From NCBI GenBank assembly GCA_030426465.1, contig JAUHYK010000022.1, forward strand, positions 1 through 57,202: 57,202 nt of DNA, in the 5' to 3' direction. The stretch's first letter is position 1. Every line of letters starts with the position of its first letter. The position numbers and the translations under genes are program-made. Shown piece by piece: positions 51,103 through 57,202 of this stretch. The notes beneath the pieces are model-generated. The model had not been told where the DNA came from, did no database searches, and saw nothing but the letters and a program-made list of their open reading frames with translations. This stretch comes from Alphaproteobacteria bacterium. GTDB lineage: Bacteria; Pseudomonadota; Alphaproteobacteria; Caulobacterales; Parvularculaceae.

Positions 51103-52248
51103 CTAGTCGACGGCCATGATCGCTACCGCCTGACTCGACAAGAGTCCGCCATTGCCTTGCGCGAGCGCGGTTTTCGCGCCATTGACCTGCCGGTCGCCGC
51201 ATTCGCCGCGAAGCTGCCTGACGGCTTCGATAATGGTGAACAGTCCGTACATCCCTGGATGCATGCAGGAAAGGCCGCCACCATTGGTGTTGACGGGCAG
51301 TGACCCTCCAACCGCGATGCGCCCGTCCTCGACGAAGCGGCCGCCTTCGCCTTTCGGACAAAAGCCGAGATCTTCCAGGAACAAGATCGTATTGATCGTA
51401 AAAGCATCATAAAGTTCGAGAACATCGATATCATTCGGGCCGAGGCCCGCATCCGTGAAGGCGCGTTTTCCGCATTCCGCGAGCCCGGTAGTCGTGAGGT
51501 CAGGCATCCCCATGATCTGGTCATGAGTTGTTCGGCTCGTGGCGCCAAGAACTGAAACCGGTTTTGATCTCAGGTCCTTCGCGCGATCCATTCGGGTCAT
51601 CACAATCGCGCCGCCGCCATCGGTCACCAGACAGCAGTCCAGTTTGCCGAGGGGGTCGCAGATAATGCGCGCGCCCATATACTCATCCATAGACAATTGT
51701 TCGCGATTGGCTGCATCAGGATTAAGCGCCGCCCAACTCCGAGCTGCGATTGCTACGTGACCGAGCTGTTCTTTGGTCGTGCCGAATTCGTGCATATGCC
51801 GCGCAGCGGCGAGCGCATAGCTCGTGATAGGGTTGAGCGGCTTATATGGGGCTTCATATGCAAACGGTTTGCGAGAGCTCGTAAGCTTGCCAGTGGCTGA
51901 AGCTTGATTGCTTCCATAAGTGATGAGAGCGACGTTGATAAGTCCGGCGTCTAGCAGCCATGCGGCGCGCTCAAGATAGCTCTGGAAAACGTTTCCGCCG
52001 GTGCGGCTATTATCCGCGACAATCGGCTCGATCCCCAGATACTGGGCGAGCTGCAATCCGCCGCCAAAAGCGTCATTAGAATGGGTGACGAAAAGCCCAT
52101 CCACATCTGCCGGCGTCAGACCTGCATCAAATAAAGCGTCGCGCGCTGCGATGCCCGCGATTTCATCCGGGTCATAGCCAGGGGCGCCGCGACCGCCGAA
52201 TAACGCCGCCCCAACAATTGCAGTCTTGCCTCGGGGGAATTTGGTCAA
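51103..52248 (-). CDS. Thiolase-fold Ltp-like protein lacking the nucleophilic Cys
   Basis: A 381-residue thiolase-fold protein of the lipid-transfer/SCP2 type. The C-terminal active-site region is intact-looking (NTNGGGLSCMHPGMYG with the His, then EAVRQLRGECGDRQV and ELYDAFTIN), but the residue at the acyl-accepting Cys is Ser (S81 in ADNSRTGGN). This is as expected for retro-aldolases such as Ltp2, which works with a DUF35 partner in steroid side-chain cleavage. The gene begins at TTG 52248, 3 bp after its OB-fold partner, served by GGGAG. A retro-aldol or other non-thiolytic C-C cleavage is inferred. Confidence 0.88.
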   Translation of the reverse strand: MTKFPRGKTAIVGAALFGGRGAPGYDPDEIAGIAARDALFDAGLTPADVDGLFVTHSNDAFGGGLQLAQYLGIEPIVADNSRTGGNVFQSYLERAAWLLDAGLINVALITYGSNQASATGKLTSSRKPFAYEAPYKPLNPITSYALAAARHMHEFGTTKEQLGHVAIAARSWAALNPDAANREQLSMDEYMGARIICDPLGKLDCCLVTDGGGAIVMTRMDRAKDLRSKPVSVLGATSRTTHDQIMGMPDLTTTGLAECGKRAFTDAGLGPNDIDVLELYDAFTINTILFLEDLGFCPKGEGGRFVEDGRIAVGGSLPVNTNGGGLSCMHPGMYGLFTIIEAVRQLRGECGDRQVNGAKTALAQGNGGLLSSQAVAIMAVD

Positions 52249-52251
52249 CTA

Positions 52252-52632
52252 TCAATCTCCCGCAGGGATAAAGACGAGCAACGGGCCTTCTTCACCATCT
52301 ATAATCTGCGCGTTCACAGCCATCCCAATTTTCACGTCGGCTGCCTCAACGCCTTCGACGCGGCTCGTAAGTCGGGGGCCTTCCTCAAGCTCTATCAAGG
52401 CGATGTTGTAGTCCGGCGTCGGCGGCTTTTTCCGTACCACAGTTGTCGAATACACCGTTCCTTTGCCGGACGCCTCAACCCATTCGAGCTCTTCACCCGT
52501 CCCGGGAGCGTATGCGCGCGGATAGAATACGGCTTTTCCGCTCTTCTTCCCGCGCTGGATCATGAACCGGCCTTCCGCCAGAAATTTTGCGTATTGGGCA
52601 TTGGGCCCGCCGTCTGAAGACACTTCCGTCAC
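52252..52632 (-). CDS. DUF35/OB-fold partner of the thiolase-like protein
   Basis: A 126-residue protein from GTG 52632 (AAGGA upstream); TTG 52662 is an alternative that adds ten residues. The C-terminal half is an OB-fold of the DUF35 kind (GKGTVYSTTVVRKKP and IALIELEEGPRLTSRVEG). The usual N-terminal zinc ribbon keeps its outline (FYPRAYAPGTG) but has no Cys; there is none in the whole protein. DUF35 proteins form complexes with thiolase-fold enzymes and channel CoA esters, so this and the downstream gene should act together. Confidence 0.88.
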   Translation of the reverse strand: MTEVSSDGGPNAQYAKFLAEGRFMIQRGKKSGKAVFYPRAYAPGTGEELEWVEASGKGTVYSTTVVRKKPPTPDYNIALIELEEGPRLTSRVEGVEAADVKIGMAVNAQIIDGEEGPLLVFIPAGD

Positions 52633-52818
52633 CCTAATTTTCCTTCGAGCATCTAATTCCAAGGCTCCATGCTTGGACCCGGCGGCGGGCGTTGTCGAGG
52701 CCGATAAGGCGCTATCGGAGATGCGATAGACGCTTATGCTGCGGTGATTTCTTTCCGCGCGCGGTCATTTTTCCCTATTATTGCGTTGCTCGCCCATGAG
52801 AGAAATTGAGGAATAATC

Positions 52819-53562
52819 TTGAGTAATTATTTTGATAAATTACCGCCCTGGCCAGATGGCGATTTTGGTGAATTTGGCCCTGTCGAGGTCAAGCCGCGAG
52901 ACCGGTATCAACAAATCGGCGGCGCGTTCTTAAGTCGCAACTGGCTCGCCATCCCTCATGTCACGCACCATGACGAAGTTGACGTCACGGACCTCGAGGC
53001 GGCGCGTAAGGCTTGGGGAGAGGCGAACCCAGGGCAGAAAATTACCCTGCTGGCGCCGGTGATGAAAGCGGTTGTCGGAGCGCTGAAGGAATTTCCAATA
53101 TTTAACACCTCTCTCACTGCGGATGGCGCGTCGCTTGTCTGGAAGAAGTACTTTCACATTGGCGTCGCGGTCGATACGCCGAAAGGCTTGCTTGTCGGCG
53201 TTGTCAGGGATTGCGATACGAAATCGGCGGCGACGCTCGCTGAGGATACCGCCGCGCTGGCGGAAAAAGCCCGCACCAAAGGACTTTCCATGGCCGAAAT
53301 GTCCGGCGGCAGCATGACCATTTCGTCCTTGGGTCATATTGGCGGCACAGCTTTTACTCCGATCGTGAACGCGCCGGAGGCAGCCATTCTAGGCCTTACT
53401 CGGGTTCAACTGCGTCCAGCGCCCGGCGAGGCAGGCGCTCTTGAATGGCGTAAAATGCTGCCGTTATCGCTTAGTTACGATCACAGGATCATCAATGGCG
53501 CGGATGCCGCGAGATTTGTGCGACACATCGGGCGTGAGCTGTCACGGTTTGAATTTGTGTAA
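52819..53562 (+). CDS. 2-oxoacid dehydrogenase E2 catalytic domain, free-standing
   Basis: A 247-residue dihydrolipoyl acyltransferase catalytic domain only; lipoyl and subunit-binding domains are absent. The active-site motif is SYDHRIINGADAARF with His222 and Asn226; most E2s have Asp there, but Asn also occurs (Azotobacter vinelandii E2p, His610/Asn614). LSRNWLAIPHVTH marks the N-terminal part of the domain. The partner lipoyl protein and E1 subunits are at 25.3-27.5 kb. It begins at TTG with GAGGA upstream. It would transfer an acyl group from lipoate to CoA. Confidence 0.92.
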   Translation: MSNYFDKLPPWPDGDFGEFGPVEVKPRDRYQQIGGAFLSRNWLAIPHVTHHDEVDVTDLEAARKAWGEANPGQKITLLAPVMKAVVGALKEFPIFNTSLTADGASLVWKKYFHIGVAVDTPKGLLVGVVRDCDTKSAATLAEDTAALAEKARTKGLSMAEMSGGSMTISSLGHIGGTAFTPIVNAPEAAILGLTRVQLRPAPGEAGALEWRKMLPLSLSYDHRIINGADAARFVRHIGRELSRFEFV

Positions 53563-53720
53563 TAATTTCAATAACGTGCCCAAATCGTATCTACGATAAG
53601 TAGCATTTGCTACATTGGGGATGTGGCGGTGCTGCCGCGACGCTCGTAGTCTCCGCAAAAATGCGCACACAAGCGCGCGATGCAAAATCAAAAAAGCGAA
53701 GGCGTTTAGGAGGAAACAGT

Positions 53721-54500
53721 TTGACCAGCGTAATCAACATTGAAGAACGGTTTAGCCTTGCTGGAAAAAGCGCAATCGTAACGGGCGCTGCGACTGGCAT
53801 TGGTCGCGAAATTGCAAAGCTTTTCTCCGGAGCAGGAGCTAAAGTTCTGGCAGCCGACATTAATGAAAAAGATCTTGCAACGCTGGATCATGAATGCGGC
53901 GGCGTGACGACGACCTTTTACGATCAGGGCGACCCTGATTCCGTAGTTGCGCTGTTCGCGAAAGCCGATGAAATCGGCGATACAGACGTCTTGGTGAATT
54001 GCGCTGCGATTTTTCCCTTCCGGCCTTTTGAGGAAGTCGATACCGCGCTTCTCGACAAAATGTTCGCCATCGATGTGCGTGGTCCTTTTCAATGTGTGCA
54101 ACAAGCGGTGAAGCGCATGAAAAAGGGTGATCGCGGCGGATCGATTGTCAATATTTCATCGGTGAATTCCCTCAAGGCCTGCATCTATGACAACGTGCAT
54201 TATGGAATCAGCAAGGCGGCTATCAACAACCTTACGGTTTCGGTGGCGCTGGAGTATGCGCCCCATAACATTCGCGTAAATGCGGTTCTTCCCGGCGGCG
54301 TCGGTACGGAACAGGCGGGGCGCGCTGCGGACGGTTATCCGCTGAAGGGACCGTTCACGCAACCGGGAAGGATGCCGCTGGGCAACAATGTATGCCGCCC
54401 TGACGATATAGCAAATGCGTGCCTGTTTCTCGCAAGCGATGCATCAAGCTACATCACGGGACAGCTTCTGGCGGTCGACGGCGGCTTTTTGGTGAGTTAA
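53721..54500 (+). CDS. SDR family oxidoreductase (classical, NAD-type)
   Basis: A 259-residue SDR from TTG 53721, preceded by AGGAGG seven bases away; a longer upstream frame lacks support. TGAATGIG (21-28), D46, S146/147, Y161 and K165 (YGISK), ending VDGGFLVS. Close relative of the SDRs at 1.1 and 12.2 kb through GPFTQPGRMPLG and the C-terminus. Precedes the Rieske oxygenase by 53 bp and may oxidise its hydroxylated product, much as cis-diol dehydrogenases follow ring-hydroxylating oxygenases. Confidence 0.92.
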   Translation: MTSVINIEERFSLAGKSAIVTGAATGIGREIAKLFSGAGAKVLAADINEKDLATLDHECGGVTTTFYDQGDPDSVVALFAKADEIGDTDVLVNCAAIFPFRPFEEVDTALLDKMFAIDVRGPFQCVQQAVKRMKKGDRGGSIVNISSVNSLKACIYDNVHYGISKAAINNLTVSVALEYAPHNIRVNAVLPGGVGTEQAGRAADGYPLKGPFTQPGRMPLGNNVCRPDDIANACLFLASDASSYITGQLLAVDGGFLVS

Positions 54501-54553
54501 TTCGATAAGGCTTTTGGCGCCTCTTATCTAGAACGATACACACGGAGATTGGG

Positions 54554-55891
54554 ATGTCGGTGCACAAACTTGAAACGATGGATCGTGAGTTCAGAAAAAT
54601 CCCCAGTGAAAATTACATCTCCAAAGATTTTCTGAAAAAAGAGAATGAAAACCTATGGCCGCGGGTATGGCAAATTGCCTGCCGGGAAGAGGAAATTCCC
54701 AATCCTGGCGACTATATTGTTTATGACATCGCTGATGAAACAATCGTTGTAGTGCGCGGCCAGGACAAGAGCATTCGCGCTTTTTTCAATGTTTGCCCAC
54801 ATCGCGGCCGTCAAATCATGGAGGGTTGCGGCCATACCAATAATTTCCGTTGCATCTATCATAACTGGACATTCGACCTGCAAGGTAAAAACATTGTCGT
54901 TCAAGATAAAAAGGATTGGAACGGCTGCCTGGACGCCGAAAACATTGATCTCGTCGGTTTGAAAACAGGGACGTGGGGCGGGTTTGTCTTCGTCAACATG
55001 GACCCGAATTGCGAGACGCTGGAAGATTATCTCGGCGTCATTCCGGAATATCTCAACCCGTTTGAATACGAGAATATGCGCTATCGATGGGCGCTTGAGC
55101 TTCACGTCGATTGCAACTGGAAAGTTGCGCTGGAAGCCTTCATGGAAGGTTATCACGTCGCCGCAACACACTCACAATTGCTGGAAATCGCGGGCGACGA
55201 CTATACTCAGAGCTTCTCGCGCGGCATCCACAGCCATTTTGGCTATTGGGACACTAACCCAATTATGGGTACGCCGTCGCCGCGGTTAAAGCGTGAAATG
55301 CCAAAGGATGCGCGCCCGGGAGTCGTCGAATTTTTCCGGCAAATGGAAGAGGACTTCGGCGCCATCTTTACGGATCGCGATTATGAGGCCGCGAAAAAAG
55401 TGTTTGACGCACTGCCGGCGGATGCTGACCCGATGACCGTGTTCGGCACAGCCGTAATGCTCGGGCAGAAAGCAGCGGAAGAAGAAGGCTGCGGCTATCC
55501 GCCAAATCTCACGCCGGAGGCGATGTATAAAGCGGGCACTGGCTGGAATATTTTCCCGAATTGCGTGAGCCTGCCTTATTTTGACGGGGCGGTCTGGTAC
55601 CGGGCGCGGCCGAATGGCGATGACCCGAGTAAATGCATTTTCAATATCTGGTCTCTGAAGCGTTATGGTCCCGGTAAAGAGCCTGGCGCCAAGACGGAAG
55701 TTCATGAGAATATCGAAGGCAAGAGTTTTGGCCTGATTGTGGATCAGGATGTTGCCAATATGACAAAAGTCCAGAAAGGCATGAAAAGCCGGGCCTTTGA
55801 TGTGGCGCGTCCAAATCCTGTTCAGGAAGTTGAGATCAGCAATCTGCACAAACATCTTGAGCGTTACGTATTAGGCAATGCTCCACGGTGA
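54554..55891 (+). CDS. Rieske non-heme iron oxygenase, alpha subunit
   Basis: A 445-residue oxygenase. The N-terminal Rieske domain binds a 2Fe-2S centre through C81/H83 (CPHRG) and C100/H103 (CIYHNW). The C-terminal catalytic domain has the iron-binding pattern in NWKVALEAFMEGYHVAATH (H201, H206). It adds one or two oxygen atoms to a ring or methyl group and needs an electron-transfer partner, not encoded nearby apart from the ferredoxin at 27.8 kb. No beta subunit is adjacent, but a SnoaL-like protein of the same fold class as beta subunits follows. GGAGATTGGG precedes the ATG. Confidence 0.95.
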   Translation: MSVHKLETMDREFRKIPSENYISKDFLKKENENLWPRVWQIACREEEIPNPGDYIVYDIADETIVVVRGQDKSIRAFFNVCPHRGRQIMEGCGHTNNFRCIYHNWTFDLQGKNIVVQDKKDWNGCLDAENIDLVGLKTGTWGGFVFVNMDPNCETLEDYLGVIPEYLNPFEYENMRYRWALELHVDCNWKVALEAFMEGYHVAATHSQLLEIAGDDYTQSFSRGIHSHFGYWDTNPIMGTPSPRLKREMPKDARPGVVEFFRQMEEDFGAIFTDRDYEAAKKVFDALPADADPMTVFGTAVMLGQKAAEEEGCGYPPNLTPEAMYKAGTGWNIFPNCVSLPYFDGAVWYRARPNGDDPSKCIFNIWSLKRYGPGKEPGAKTEVHENIEGKSFGLIVDQDVANMTKVQKGMKSRAFDVARPNPVQEVEISNLHKHLERYVLGNAPR

Positions 55892-55969
55892 TAATGCGCC
55901 CCGACGGCGTGAGGAGTATGGGTTTGCCCGTTTCTTCTGGAAGTAATTATCCTGCTTTCTGTCGAGAAG

Positions 55970-56482
55970 ATGGAAATGGCTGATTTGGAAACTCGGCTTG
56001 AAGCGCTTGAGGCGCGTCTTCAGGAAGCCGAAGACCGCTTGGCCATCTACCAACTGCTGGCGGCTTATGGCCCGGCTGTTGACAGTCTTGCCGGGGATGC
56101 GTTGCGCGACCTATGGGAGGCCGATGGCGTCTATGATGCAGATGGCGGTCCTTTTGTCGGCGCGGACGCGGTTGGCGGCATCGTGCGGCTTCCGTCTCAC
56201 AGGGAATGCGTTGCAGCGGGATGCGCCCACTTGGTTGCGATGCCTCATGTCAAGATTAGCGGTGATGCCGCGACCGCAGTGGGTTATTCTTGCCTGAACG
56301 TTTTTGACGGCGAACAGTGGATCGTCGTTCGGACAAGCGCGAACAAATGGGAGCTTGTTCGTGAAAACAAAGGTTGGAAGGTATCCCGCCGCACAAATCG
56401 AACGCTCAACGGTGACGAGGAAGCCTGCGACATCCTCGCCTCTGCTTTCGCGCCGGGTGAAAATTCAGCAAGCGGGCGATGA
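55970..56482 (+). CDS. SnoaL-like (NTF2-fold) protein with N-terminal coiled coil
   Basis: A 170-residue protein (ATG 55976 is an alternative). The first 27 residues form a Leu/Glu/Arg heptad helix (LETRLEALEARLQEAEDRL), then an NTF2-like fold follows with ALRDLWEADGVYD, HLVAMPHVKISGD and WELVRENKGWKVSRR. It could be an isomerase/hydratase or act as a small subunit beside the Rieske oxygenase. It lies 78 bp after that gene on the same strand. Confidence 0.82.
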   Translation: MEMADLETRLEALEARLQEAEDRLAIYQLLAAYGPAVDSLAGDALRDLWEADGVYDADGGPFVGADAVGGIVRLPSHRECVAAGCAHLVAMPHVKISGDAATAVGYSCLNVFDGEQWIVVRTSANKWELVRENKGWKVSRRTNRTLNGDEEACDILASAFAPGENSASGR

Positions 56483-56610
56483 TGTGTGCAAGTGTATCAC
56501 GATTGCGATGGAAGCGGCCGCATTTCGTGCAAATCATTGCGTCGCGGGCGCTTACCAAGTGAATAAAAGGGATTCACTATCGATCTCCGTTTAATGCATG
56601 AGGGCAATAG

Positions 56611-57202
56611 ATGTCGGAAAACATTCTAATTGACGAGCCAGTTGAAGGCGTCAAACGCCTCACTCTGAACCGGCCGGATGCGATGAATGCATTTACGAAT
56701 GCAATGTATTTGGAGTTCGTCGAAATTCTCGAAGGCATCAAATACGATCCCGGTGTCCGGGTGGTCATCCTGACAGGAACGGGCAGGGGTTTTTGCACGG
56801 GCCACGATCTTCGCGACAAGGAGCCGCCGAGCTGGATCAAGGATGGCGTCGGCAAAGCCTACTACACAAAATACGCGATGCAGGTGATCTCCTCGCTGCC
56901 GGTGTTGTTGCGAAATCTGCCCCAGCCCGTCATTTGTGGCATCAACGGCACCGTTGCCGGCATGGGATATGCGTTGCCGCTGGCGGCGGACATCGCAATC
57001 GCGGGCGCATCTGCAAAATTTGTCAATGCGATCCATAATGCGGCGACGGGCGCAGAGTTGGGAATGAGCTACATGCTTCCCCGCGCGGTTGGTGCGCAGA
57101 AAGCGGCGGAAATTCTTTATACGGCTCGGCGTGTCAGCGCTGAGGAAGCCGCCGATATCGGGCTGGTGCTCAAGACCGTGCCAGATAAAGAGTTACAGGA
57201 CG
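56611..57202 (+). CDS. Enoyl-CoA hydratase/isomerase family protein, 3' end cut by window edge
   Basis: The frame opens at ATG 56611 (GAGGGCAATAG upstream) and continues past the right edge; 197 residues are visible. It is a crotonase: LNRPDAMNAFTNAMY, then GTGRGFCTGHDLRD in the oxyanion region. Catalytic Glu positions read Ala (GMGYALPL) and Ile (KFVNAIHNA). The segment with TGAELGMSYMLPRAVG is as in a non-hydratase subgroup. Likely isomerase or hydrolase. It follows the SnoaL-like gene by about 130 bp that shows no other feature. Confidence 0.9.
   Translation, partial: MSENILIDEPVEGVKRLTLNRPDAMNAFTNAMYLEFVEILEGIKYDPGVRVVILTGTGRGFCTGHDLRDKEPPSWIKDGVGKAYYTKYAMQVISSLPVLLRNLPQPVICGINGTVAGMGYALPLAADIAIAGASAKFVNAIHNAATGAELGMSYMLPRAVGAQKAAEILYTARRVSAEEAADIGLVLKTVPDKELQD

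Noticed and set aside
1-57202. CRISPR arrays, tRNA and rRNA genes
   Set aside because: I saw no regularly spaced direct repeats and no cloverleaf or rRNA-like stretches while reading; nothing could be supported.

Overview
This window looks like part of a chromosome of an alphaproteobacterium, of the sphingomonad, caulobacter or parvularcula kind. That guess rests on gene content: P450cam-like cytochromes P450 with a putidaredoxin-like ferredoxin, many short-chain dehydrogenases, paired acyl-CoA dehydrogenases, SnoaL-like and DUF proteins. No rRNA or tRNA is present to settle it. Nearly everything is a catabolic island that seems built to oxidise an alicyclic or isoprenoid-type compound (terpenoid, norisoprenoid or steroid-like) and to beta-oxidise the products as CoA esters. 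I count 9 SDRs, 7 acyl-CoA dehydrogenases, 6 crotonase-fold domains, 3 P450s, 2 thiolase-fold proteins, 2 small-molecule kinases, a CaiB-type CoA transferase, an acyl-CoA synthetase, a thioesterase, a Rieske oxygenase, parts of a 2-oxoacid dehydrogenase complex, 2 MFS transporters, and GntR and IclR regulators.

Layout. 1-7.9 kb: a leftward SDR + MFS pair (MFS cut by the window edge), then a rightward run SDR, VOC protein, P450, MFS_3 exporter, SDR, GST. 7.9-13.0 kb: a leftward operon SDR, SDR, acyl-CoA dehydrogenase, kinase, Gfo/Idh-type protein. The dehydrogenase-kinase pair resembles the 4-hydroxyacyl-CoA module of ACAD10/11 and the lva pathway. 13.1-16.4 kb: second P450, second kinase, and a protein with an RDRSWG motif. 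16.46-20.18 kb: a complete IS1-family transposon with 19-bp perfect terminal inverted repeats and an 8-bp target duplication. Besides its transposase it carries cargo: a coiled-coil lipoprotein, two coupled small proteins, and a two-gene XRE-ImmA/IrrE module that looks like a toxin-antitoxin or defence system.

20.3-29.1 kb: MFE-2-type SDR, SnoaL-like protein, zinc alcohol dehydrogenase, FadB-like fusion, E1alpha/E1beta/stand-alone lipoyl protein, putidaredoxin-like ferredoxin, thioesterase. 29.3-35.3 kb: crotonase, SDR, acyl-CoA synthetase, GntR, IclR, crotonase. 35.5-40.0 kb: a rightward operon of two acyl-CoA dehydrogenases, thiolase and a third acyl-CoA dehydrogenase. 40.0-45.3 kb: a leftward operon of CoA transferase, crotonase, acyl-CoA dehydrogenase, HsdA-like SDR and third P450. 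45.6-57.2 kb: PF10118 protein, crotonase, acyl-CoA dehydrogenase pair, DUF1214 protein, Ltp-like thiolase + OB-fold protein, free-standing E2 catalytic domain, SDR, Rieske oxygenase, SnoaL-like protein and a crotonase cut by the right edge.

Inferred logic: P450s (fed by the single ferredoxin; its reductase is not here) and the Rieske enzyme hydroxylate the substrate. SDRs and the alcohol dehydrogenase oxidise alcohols. The synthetase or CoA transferase makes CoA esters. Acyl-CoA dehydrogenases, crotonases, the FadB-like protein, thiolase and the Ltp/OB-fold pair degrade rings and side chains. Kinase-linked dehydrogenases may handle gamma-hydroxyacyl-CoAs. The substrate itself cannot be read from the sequence.
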